Virus record (IMG/VR): IMGVR_UViG_3300007345_000114
Location: 1 to 35,954 of that record
Length of the DNA stretch: 35,954 nucleotides
Reading direction: 5' to 3' (one strand)
Source of the DNA: a virus
This document shows, one piece after another, positions 22,571 through 28,073 of the stretch (its first letter is position 1; every line of letters starts with the position of its first letter). The notes below the pieces were generated by a model that was not told the DNA's origin, made no database searches, and saw nothing but the letters and a program-made list of their open reading frames with translations. A program made the position numbers and the translations under genes.

Positions 22571-22578
22571 TATATTTG
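22571..22578 (+). promoter_or_regulatory. TATATTTG promoter box (late)
   Basis: TTATATTTGTAC lies 4 bases before the ATG at 22583 and matches the Bacteroidota -7 consensus TAnnTTTG. No clear TTG -33 element is visible. The same TTATATTTGT occurs at 24466 and 30196. A start so close to the ATG would give an almost leaderless transcript. Confidence 0.45.
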
Positions 22579-22582
22579 TACA

Positions 22583-23035
22583 ATGGCAGTCCTAACGGTA
22601 AAACTATACGAGGAGCTTGAGCTGAATGGCAGGGAACGCGGGAGTGAAGTTTCTATTGATGTGGCAAACATCACAGAGACATTCCATCGGATCATGGACA
22701 TTGGCACAGCCGCTTCTCAGACGATCCTTCAGATGGACGCTACGGCAGCAAACGCAGCTGGAGGGACGCTTTTGACTACGAACGTAGCATACTTCCGCAT
22801 CACTAACCTGGATGCTACGAACTATGTGGCGATCACAATCCAGAATGATAGCACAGAGGAATACATGGTAAAGCTTGACGCAGGCGAGAGCTACGTCTTG
22901 TTTAACAGTAAACTCGACGCCAATGCTGCTGGCGATGCAAGTGCAGCGGCTGGTAATCTCACAGACATAGATAACATCCTAGCACAGGCAAACACAGCGT
23001 CTTGCCAGGTCGAGGTATTTGCAGCACTGACATGA
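22583..23035 (+). CDS. Small virion structural protein candidate, 150 aa
   Basis: A Thr/Ala/Asn-rich, largely beta protein: MAVLTVKLYEELELNGRERG, SIDVANITETFHRIMDIGTA, AYFRITNLDATNYVAITIQN, EYMVKLDAGESYVLFNSKLD. The alternating strand pattern and lack of charge clusters resemble small jelly-roll or decoration proteins of phages; similar short proteins occur in marine phages next to structural genes. It is preceded by a promoter box, suggesting strong late expression. Decoration or minor capsid role is inferred, not shown. Confidence 0.55.
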   Translation: MAVLTVKLYEELELNGRERGSEVSIDVANITETFHRIMDIGTAASQTILQMDATAANAAGGTLLTTNVAYFRITNLDATNYVAITIQNDSTEEYMVKLDAGESYVLFNSKLDANAAGDASAAAGNLTDIDNILAQANTASCQVEVFAALT

Positions 23036-23649
23036 ATATTACTTACTCTGACGGGGGTCCACGTCGTCAACTTCGCAAACAGCAGCGAGAGACTAGAAGG
23101 GCTCAGCGTCGTTTTATGAAAGACTCTCGGAGAGAAGCCAGGCGTTCGGACAGGGAGGGCCGCGACGTGGAGTCTCCTCTTCGTTACGGTGGTGGCGGAA
23201 TGTACTACGCTGACGGAGGTATGATGGGGGGTGATCCCCGACGCATGGCTATGGGGAGGGATCCTCAGACTACCGACAATTTCTTTGCTCAGAAGGGTAT
23301 TGAAGCAGAGCTTCGTAAGATGGCCCGCCAGGAGCGCCGCGCTGCAAACCGTGAAGGGCGCCAAACAGGCATGTTCCCCGCAGAGCCGCAGGAGGTAGAT
23401 TTCTTGTTGGAGGGTCTGGGCAATGATCGCTTTGAGCGCGAGCGGATGGTGAACAAGGGTTTCATGAATGAGTCTGCTCGTATGCTGGCTCGTCAGGCCC
23501 TGGCTGGACTGTTGGGGTATGGGATCTCACAGTACAGCAAGACGCCTAAGACAGTGCAGCGTCCGATCGGAGCGTCTGGTCAGACCTATGATGTTGACCT
23601 CAATGCTCTGCAGCGTCTTGGTATGATGTTGGGATTGGGGCCAGACTGA
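23032..23649 (+). CDS. Arg-rich GG-motif protein, 205 aa
   Basis: It starts MNITYSDGGPRRQLRKQQRE and is very Arg-rich over the first 60 residues, so it probably contacts DNA. A second cluster, LRYGGGGMYYADGGMMGGDP at about 53-72, repeats the Y-x-DGG/Y-GG motif. A helical C-terminal part (ERMVNKGFMNESARMLARQA) and a hydrophobic LAGLLGYGISQYSK segment follow. ATG 23032 has an ATGA overlap with the previous gene. Likely packaged with DNA; this is inference. Confidence 0.65.
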   Translation: MNITYSDGGPRRQLRKQQRETRRAQRRFMKDSRREARRSDREGRDVESPLRYGGGGMYYADGGMMGGDPRRMAMGRDPQTTDNFFAQKGIEAELRKMARQERRAANREGRQTGMFPAEPQEVDFLLEGLGNDRFERERMVNKGFMNESARMLARQALAGLLGYGISQYSKTPKTVQRPIGASGQTYDVDLNALQRLGMMLGLGPD

Positions 23650-23924
23650 TGAAAGTACGCAAGTATGACGATGGCGGTGTGTTTCGCAGAATAAAGAAAC
23701 AGCGTAGAAACGTAGCACCATCAAACCCTAGGTTCTTACCCTCCTCGCAGATGGAGGGGGAAATGGAGGAGGAGGAAGAAGAAGAGGAAGAAGAGGAGGC
23801 TCCCCGCCCTAAGGTTGTAAATCGAAATTCTCTTATGCGTAGGGTAAAACAGAGCGTAAGCCAGAAGAGGAATAAAGCGAAGGGGAGGAAAACGTCATTG
23901 TCTTGTCGAAACCCTAACTGTTGA
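23649..23924 (+). CDS. Small basic/acidic GG-motif protein, 91 aa
   Basis: It begins MKVRKYDDGGVFRRIKKQRR, another copy of the motif, followed by an unbroken run of 11 Glu around residues 40-50, then a basic C-terminus (RRVKQSVSQKRNKAKGRKTS). The charge pattern basic-acidic-basic suggests a disordered, DNA-contacting virion protein. TGATG junctions join it to both neighbours. Confidence 0.6.
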   Translation: MKVRKYDDGGVFRRIKKQRRNVAPSNPRFLPSSQMEGEMEEEEEEEEEEEAPRPKVVNRNSLMRRVKQSVSQKRNKAKGRKTSLSCRNPNC

Positions 23925-24100
23925 TGCCCAATAAGTTTTATCACAATCCTAGACTGAAGAGATATGAGCGACTTAAAAAAGATGCAGCTGGAGGTAGTAA
24001 GGTTCAGTTCGGAAGTGGACTCGACCAACGGAGCATTGTTCGACATATCAAACGGCACCAGGACTTTCCTGTGCTACACTCTGGAAGACGAGCATCGTGA
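23924..24100 (+). CDS. Doubtful overlapping ORF, 58 aa
   Basis: The frame MPNKFYHNPRLKRYERLKKD, AAGGSKVQFGSGLDQRSIVR... begins exactly at a TGATG junction, as real genes do here. It then overlaps the DUF5675 gene by 137 bases in another frame. An A6G run (24,000-base region, after codon CTT near 23972) could allow a +1 shift into DUF5675. It may be translated as a leader peptide or may be chance. Confidence 0.25.
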   Translation: MPNKFYHNPRLKRYERLKKDAAGGSKVQFGSGLDQRSIVRHIKRHQDFPVLHSGRRAS

Positions 24101-24458
24101 TGAAAAGGTCAAAGGCGAAACCCGCATCCCAGCTGGGGAATACTCAATTTCTCTTCGGAGGGTTGGTGGCTTCCACAAGAAATATGCTAGTCGATTTCCT
24201 ACTGTTCACAAAGGAATGCTGTGGGTTCGTGATGTACCTGGCTTTGAGTATATTCTCATTCATTGCGGCAACACTGATGAGGATACTGCTGGATGTCTGT
24301 TGCTGGGCGATACACAAGAGAATAATCAAATAAAAAAGAATGGTTTTGTTGGCCACAGCACTCGCGCTTATTTCCGCGTATACCCTTACATACTTGCTGC
24401 TCTGGAGAGAAAGGAAGAGGTGACGATCAAGTACACTGACTTTGACACAGCTTATTGA
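23964..24458 (+). CDS. DUF5675 protein (peptidoglycan-enzyme-like, lysis candidate)
   Basis: A 164-residue protein with the DUF5675 pattern: CYTLEDEHRDEKVKGETRIP, AGEY, HKGMLWVRDVPGFEYILIH and GNTDEDTAGCLLLG. The His (about 100) followed eleven residues later by Gly-Cys (110-111) resembles the His...Ser-x-Gly-Cys site of L,D-transpeptidases, so I suspect a related fold acting on peptidoglycan; this is inference. It lies beside a small membrane protein gene, like a lysis pair. Start ATG 23964; the conserved part begins at MQLEVVRF seven residues later. Confidence 0.7.
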   Translation: MSDLKKMQLEVVRFSSEVDSTNGALFDISNGTRTFLCYTLEDEHRDEKVKGETRIPAGEYSISLRRVGGFHKKYASRFPTVHKGMLWVRDVPGFEYILIHCGNTDEDTAGCLLLGDTQENNQIKKNGFVGHSTRAYFRVYPYILAALERKEEVTIKYTDFDTAY

Positions 24459-24474
24459 TTATTCTTTATATTTG
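24442..24474 (+). promoter_or_regulatory. Late promoter: TTG and TATATTTG boxes
   Basis: TTG within TTTGAC (24442-24444) is followed after 22 bases by TATATTTG (24467-24474), fitting the Bacteroidota promoter layout. The -7 box is 4 bases from the ATG at 24479. The -33 box lies inside the end of the DUF5675 gene. Confidence 0.5.
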
Positions 24475-24478
24475 TGCC

Positions 24479-24643
24479 ATGTTAGATTTTATCATCGAAA
24501 ACTGGGGTGCGCTGCTTCTCGGAGCTATGGCTTTTATTAAGGTCGTGGTCAACATCACCCCGACGGAGACTGACAATCAAGTATTTGGATGGTTTGACAC
24601 CCTCATAAATATGATTGTGTCAGACCGTATTAAGAAGCAGTAA
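24479..24643 (+). CDS. Small membrane protein, holin candidate, 54 aa
   Basis: MLDFIIENWGALLLGAMAFI then KVVVNITPTETDNQVF and a basic C-terminus DRIKKQ. One clear hydrophobic helix, about residues 9-27, and a second amphipathic segment (GWFDTLINMIV). It follows DUF5675 directly and precedes a structural gene with a TAATG junction. A holin or lysis-associated role is plausible from size, helix and neighbour. Confidence 0.6.
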   Translation: MLDFIIENWGALLLGAMAFIKVVVNITPTETDNQVFGWFDTLINMIVSDRIKKQ

Positions 24644-25218
24644 TGCCAAGCCTCGGCCTTGGTGCGAGTTTGGATCGTGGAGGAGCGGTTCCAGAAGTAG
24701 TAAGTCCATACACGACGTTCAGGACGTGGGAAAACGACGCTAATCTCATAAGTGCTACTTTAGGCTTCCGACCGAATTCTTGGTCGACAACTCAACCTTC
24801 GCTAAGTTTTGAAACGGCTGCTTTGGATGGCGAGACGGACTACGCGAAGCTCGTGGTAAACGCAACCCAGACAGATACGTGTCAGTGGCGGGCCCCTAGT
24901 AGTGCTTTGGTGCCTGACGGCGGCAGCACCTTCATCAACTTTGCAGACTATACCAAGTGGAGGGTGCAAGCCAAGTTGTACTGCATTCTTGACTCCAGTA
25001 GAACTCAGATTACATTCACTACTTCCTTTGGGACTACAGAGCAGGATAAATTCCAAACTACGCTGCAGGACCAAACTTGGACCACCATTGACGTAAGCGG
25101 GGAGACGATAGGTATGTTTAGTTCATTCTTCTACCTGTACGAGTGGGATCGGTTTTTCAACTTCCCTATAGCTGGAGAGTCTTATTATATGAAAGACGTC
25201 AAGTTGTCTTTGGGCTAA
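24643..25218 (+). CDS. Beta-rich virion protein candidate, 191 aa
   Basis: It starts MPSLGLGASLDRGGAVPEVV and continues with a Ser/Thr/aromatic-rich, beta-strand pattern (PSLSFETAALDGETDYAKLV, KWRVQAKLYCILDSSRTQIT). The pattern resembles a jelly-roll carbohydrate-binding or fibre-associated domain, as in marine phage tail accessory proteins, but no signature is decisive. Its 3' end overlaps the convergent minus-strand gene by 20 bases. Confidence 0.55.
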   Translation: MPSLGLGASLDRGGAVPEVVSPYTTFRTWENDANLISATLGFRPNSWSTTQPSLSFETAALDGETDYAKLVVNATQTDTCQWRAPSSALVPDGGSTFINFADYTKWRVQAKLYCILDSSRTQITFTTSFGTTEQDKFQTTLQDQTWTTIDVSGETIGMFSSFFYLYEWDRFFNFPIAGESYYMKDVKLSLG

Positions 25219-25621
25219 GCTCGTTGTAGAACCGCTGCACCATAAGCCTAGCCTTTTGCGTTAAGGCGTATCGCACCCTGTAGTTGTACTTGGTCTCTTC
25301 TCTGAAGAGGTGATCCTCCCTGACATCGGAGGGGGTAAGCTTATCAAACACTTTGTGTATGTACCCTTCTCTCTGCAGGGGGTATACGATGGTGTCCTCC
25401 AATTTCTTTTTGCTGTACCCATACTCTTCCTGAGCGTACTTGAGAGTCCAGAACTCCAGGTCGTATGCCCACAGTAAAAAGTACATCTCTTTTTGAAATA
25501 GATCGTACTTGTCCTGGAAGCGTAACAGACTGGACCTCAGGTTCTTGAGGTGGTTCTTGTTTACGTATCTTTGTTGTAATCGAGAATGCTCTCGAAATAT
25601 CTTTTTTTTGGAAGCTGGCAT
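25199..25621 (-). CDS. Winged-helix-like regulator candidate, only minus-strand gene of the late arm
   Basis: A 140-residue protein with a strongly basic N-terminus (MPASKKKIFREHSRLQQRYV). The central pattern LFQKEMYFLLWAYDLEFWTL, KYAQEEYGYSKKKLEDTIVY, PLQREGYIHKVFDK fits a MarR-like winged helix (helix-turn-helix, then wing), followed by a long dimerisation-like helix (YALTQKARLMVQRFYNEL). I recall related proteins in uncultured marine phages. It is transcribed against the surrounding late genes and its start codon overlaps that of the plus-strand neighbour, suggesting autoregulation or control of the divergent operon. No DNA target can be named. Confidence 0.6.
   Translation of the reverse strand: MPASKKKIFREHSRLQQRYVNKNHLKNLRSSLLRFQDKYDLFQKEMYFLLWAYDLEFWTLKYAQEEYGYSKKKLEDTIVYPLQREGYIHKVFDKLTPSDVREDHLFREETKYNYRVRYALTQKARLMVQRFYNELSPKTT
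25545..25573 (+). promoter_or_regulatory. Consensus late promoter inside the minus-strand regulator gene
   Basis: TTG (25545-25547), an 18-base spacer and TATCTTTG (25566-25573) match the Bacteroidota promoter. It lies inside the antisense regulator gene and 46 bases before the plus ATG at 25620. Confidence 0.6.
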
Positions 25622-25958
25622 GGACGATCTGACGCGAAAGGAGTTGTTTCTAGTGGAGATGCAGAAGGTTCACAAGATAGTGGATATGCTGGTGAATAAG
25701 TATGACCTGCAAGGGCAGGTGATCAACGTGATGCTCACTGGCATGTTGTCTACAGATGAATTTGATGACCCAGTTTTGAAAGCGGTGTTCTCTCTAGATG
25801 TAGAGAGCGAGGATGTTTTGGATGAGGTGTTCGATTTTTTGCGGTTCTCGTATGTCTTCCCTGCAGAGGAGGATGTTGAATTCGATAGTGAAAACTGGTA
25901 CAAAGAGATCATAGATGGTCTTAACGAGCAAGACGGGTTTGACCCATCTTGCAATTGA
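25620..25958 (+). CDS. Acidic protein divergent from the regulator, 112 aa
   Basis: It starts MDDLTRKELFLVEMQKVHKI and is helical and very acidic in the second half (DVESEDVLDEVFDFLRFSYV, PAEEDVEFDSENWYKEIIDG). Unknown function; acidity and pairing with a basic regulator could reflect a partner or anti-regulator, which is speculation. ATG 25620 overlaps the regulator's start codon by two bases. A TGATG junction joins it to the next gene. Confidence 0.6.
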   Translation: MDDLTRKELFLVEMQKVHKIVDMLVNKYDLQGQVINVMLTGMLSTDEFDDPVLKAVFSLDVESEDVLDEVFDFLRFSYVFPAEEDVEFDSENWYKEIIDGLNEQDGFDPSCN

Positions 25959-26194
25959 TGAATGGAATAATCAGAAAAATCATAATCGGTCCGAACCCAA
26001 AGGACGCGATGGCATATTACCTAGGTATGCGCGTAGGTGATGGGAGTGTATCGACGATCGTCTTAGACGAGGAGCATCTGCATAGGTATGGTCGCAGTAG
26101 GTACTTAATCTACATCGGTGTCGATGGGGGTCAGTCTCTCTGGAAGGCGATCGATGGTCTCCCGTGTTTACTTGAGTTTGATTTGAATTTCTAA
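25958..26194 (+). CDS. Hypothetical protein, 78 aa
   Basis: MNGIIRKIIIGPNPKDAMAY, then YLGMRVGDGSVSTIVLDEEH, ending LPCLLEFDLNF. A compact beta-rich small protein, unrecognised. It starts at the TGATG junction at 25958 and meets the next gene with a TAATG junction. Confidence 0.6.
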   Translation: MNGIIRKIIIGPNPKDAMAYYLGMRVGDGSVSTIVLDEEHLHRYGRSRYLIYIGVDGGQSLWKAIDGLPCLLEFDLNF

Positions 26195-26790
26195 TGGATA
26201 TGCTGCATTACTTTGTGGTGAAGCTAGACAAGCTGCTGCAAGACGAGATTAAGCTGGGTGACCAGAATATCTACATGGAGACTAAGTTCAACGAGTTTGA
26301 ACATAGGGTGTGTGAAGGGGAGGTGGTGTCGGTACCGAAGAAGTACGACACCCCTGTCAAAGTAGGGGACACATTGTACTTCCATCATTTGGTGGTCATC
26401 AATGGGGGGATGCCTTTTGCAGACAGGGAGGGGGAGTACTTGGTAAGCTACGATCCTGATGTCACCATCAACTGCCATGCTTTTGCGTACACCCCGAAAG
26501 GTGAGGATGATGTCATACCATTGTCTATGTGGTCTATCCTTCGCCCACACCAGGAGGAGATAGTGGATCGCACGCAGCTGTGGACAGAGGTGCGACTAAA
26601 GGATGCTGATCCAGATCGTGGAGTTCTTGCGTATCGAACGTATATGCACAAGGACCTGGGGATTGAAGAGGGTGATGTGGTTGTTTTCCCTAGCAAGCTG
26701 CGTTACGATTTTAAGGTCAACGACGAGACGATGTACCGAGTACGAACCGAAGACTTACTGTATGTCCAGAAAGCAATTCACCACGATTGA
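26194..26790 (+). CDS. Tandem GroES-like co-chaperonin protein
   Basis: A 198-residue protein with two co-chaperonin-like segments. The N-terminal one has EHRVCEGEVVSVPKKYDTPV then KVGDTLYFHHLVV (about 36-69). The C-terminal one has GIEEGDVVVFPSKLRYDFKV then NDETMYRVRTEDLLYV (about 155-191), with the GroES spacing GDxVxF...x-DGx-Y-xVxxEDIL. Two 10-kDa folds in one chain recall phage co-chaperonins such as T4 gp31 in function, though gp31 is single-domain. It may dock on host GroEL for folding virion proteins. No mobile-loop GGxxL motif is clear, so binding is unproven. Confidence 0.65.
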   Translation: MDMLHYFVVKLDKLLQDEIKLGDQNIYMETKFNEFEHRVCEGEVVSVPKKYDTPVKVGDTLYFHHLVVINGGMPFADREGEYLVSYDPDVTINCHAFAYTPKGEDDVIPLSMWSILRPHQEEIVDRTQLWTEVRLKDADPDRGVLAYRTYMHKDLGIEEGDVVVFPSKLRYDFKVNDETMYRVRTEDLLYVQKAIHHD

Positions 26791-27052
26791 TGCTGCTCGT
26801 CGGTTGATGGCTTCTATGGAGGTAGCTATCAACAATATGATTGAGGAAATCAAAAAGCCTGTAGACAAGGAGATCAATGGTAGCGCTAGAAAGGCTGAGC
26901 TTCAGTCTATTAAGCAGACGGCTATAGATTGTAAAGAACTTCTTGTTGAAAGACAGCGGCTGGAGCAGATGATGAAAGATCTTACTTTGAGCGGAACCAT
27001 GACAGAGGATAAGGATTACTCTGGTGGTTTTGCAGAAAGATTTTCAAAATGA
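26762..27052 (+). CDS. Hypothetical coiled-coil protein, 96 aa
   Basis: It begins MSRKQFTTIDAARRLMASME and is almost entirely helical (IEEIKKPVDKEINGSARKAE, KELLVERQRLEQMMKDLTLS). It overlaps the GroES-like gene by 29 bases and the next gene by ATGA. Scaffold-like or adaptor coil is possible. Confidence 0.6.
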   Translation: MSRKQFTTIDAARRLMASMEVAINNMIEEIKKPVDKEINGSARKAELQSIKQTAIDCKELLVERQRLEQMMKDLTLSGTMTEDKDYSGGFAERFSK

Positions 27053-27336
27053 GTTGGCAAGCAAAAGGTTGGGATAAACTGATGATGTCCCTGGAAGACA
27101 ATGAGTGCATCACCTGGGATGGATTCGAAGACGCTCTTATAGGTATCACTGTGGGCATTGAGCCTGTTGCGGTGTATGACCATGACAGGATGGTCGAGGT
27201 CTGCATGAAGCGGGATGAGATGAGTCAGGAGGAGGCGCTAGAGTATATCTCATTCAATACTACTGGGGGGTATCTAGGCCCAAAGACCCCAATAGCTATA
27301 GAGGTAGATTCTGAAAGACAGAACAAGCCAATATGA
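27049..27336 (+). CDS. Conserved small phage protein, 95 aa
   Basis: Pattern GFEDALIGITVGIEPVAVYD, HDRMVEVCMKRDEMSQEEAL, EYISFNTTGGYLGPKTPIAI. The order DALIG...Y...RD-MS-EEA-EYI-FN--G-Y-G--TPI matches a small protein family common in marine phages, usually near terminase or host-takeover genes; function unknown. Starts with an ATGA overlap. Confidence 0.65.
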   Translation: MSWQAKGWDKLMMSLEDNECITWDGFEDALIGITVGIEPVAVYDHDRMVEVCMKRDEMSQEEALEYISFNTTGGYLGPKTPIAIEVDSERQNKPI

Positions 27337-28073
27337 GGAGCGTCTGTTTCTTCATGGTGTACCACGGACGCCCCGCATTGACTAAGATGGCATTGGATGA
27401 TATGCAGGGGGCGATGCAGTTTTTCAGTTACGATGGTCACGATGTTGTAGGGTTAGCTATAGGGGAAAGCTACGATGTAGCACAATTCTGTGCGTCACGC
27501 GGTATCCAGCACGAGATGTTTGCTAATGACCCTGTATCCAACAAGTTCTCCTATGCGTGGCTACGTGCTATCCAGATGGGGTGCGACTACATTGCTTGGT
27601 GGGGGAGTAACAATGTGCATGGGGCAGGTTATCTAGTGGAGTGCGCTGGGGTTTTAGAGGGTAAGAAGGTGGCGACCTTTGGCACCAAGAACTGTGTTAT
27701 CATGAGCGCCATGCCAGGCGAAGAAGACACCTGCGTATTCACACCAAGGAATCACTATCTGATTAGCTCTGGCCAGTTCTTCTTGACCCACAGTTTGAGA
27801 CACTCAGTGAATCCCCTCACGATTTATGATTCTGATCAGACGTTTAATTTCGATGGTAAGGTTATCGATGCCATGGTAGATAAGTGGGGGGAGGACATTA
27901 TTGAGAACGTCAGCTTCGACGAGGAGGATTGTATTGACGTAAAAAACGGCGTCAACATACACAGCTATTCATCGTATATGGAGGTCGCTGCCTATCCACG
28001 GTATCTAAGCAGAGAGGTAATCCGCCACCGTCACCCAAGCTTGGACCTATATTTAGACGGGCATTTTGGTTAA
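27333..28073 (+). CDS. GT-A type glycosyltransferase-like protein, 246 aa
   Basis: It opens MRSVCFFMVYHGRPALTKMA, a strand-helix start typical of family 2 glycosyltransferases. Then come VVGLAIGESYD, NDPVSNKFSYAWLRAIQMGC and DYIAWWGSNN (about 85-94), where DYIAWWGSNN takes the place of the usual Asp-x-Asp region. The exact D-x-D is not present, so activity is uncertain. It could glycosylate virion proteins or host surface sugars, or be a sugar-binding relative. An ATGA overlap precedes it and a TAATG junction leads into terminase. Confidence 0.6.
   Translation: MRSVCFFMVYHGRPALTKMALDDMQGAMQFFSYDGHDVVGLAIGESYDVAQFCASRGIQHEMFANDPVSNKFSYAWLRAIQMGCDYIAWWGSNNVHGAGYLVECAGVLEGKKVATFGTKNCVIMSAMPGEEDTCVFTPRNHYLISSGQFFLTHSLRHSVNPLTIYDSDQTFNFDGKVIDAMVDKWGEDIIENVSFDEEDCIDVKNGVNIHSYSSYMEVAAYPRYLSREVIRHRHPSLDLYLDGHFG

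Noticed and set aside
28049-28056. TATATTTA box just before terL
   Set aside because: It lacks the final G of the TAnnTTTG consensus, has no -33 partner and lies inside a gene that abuts terL.
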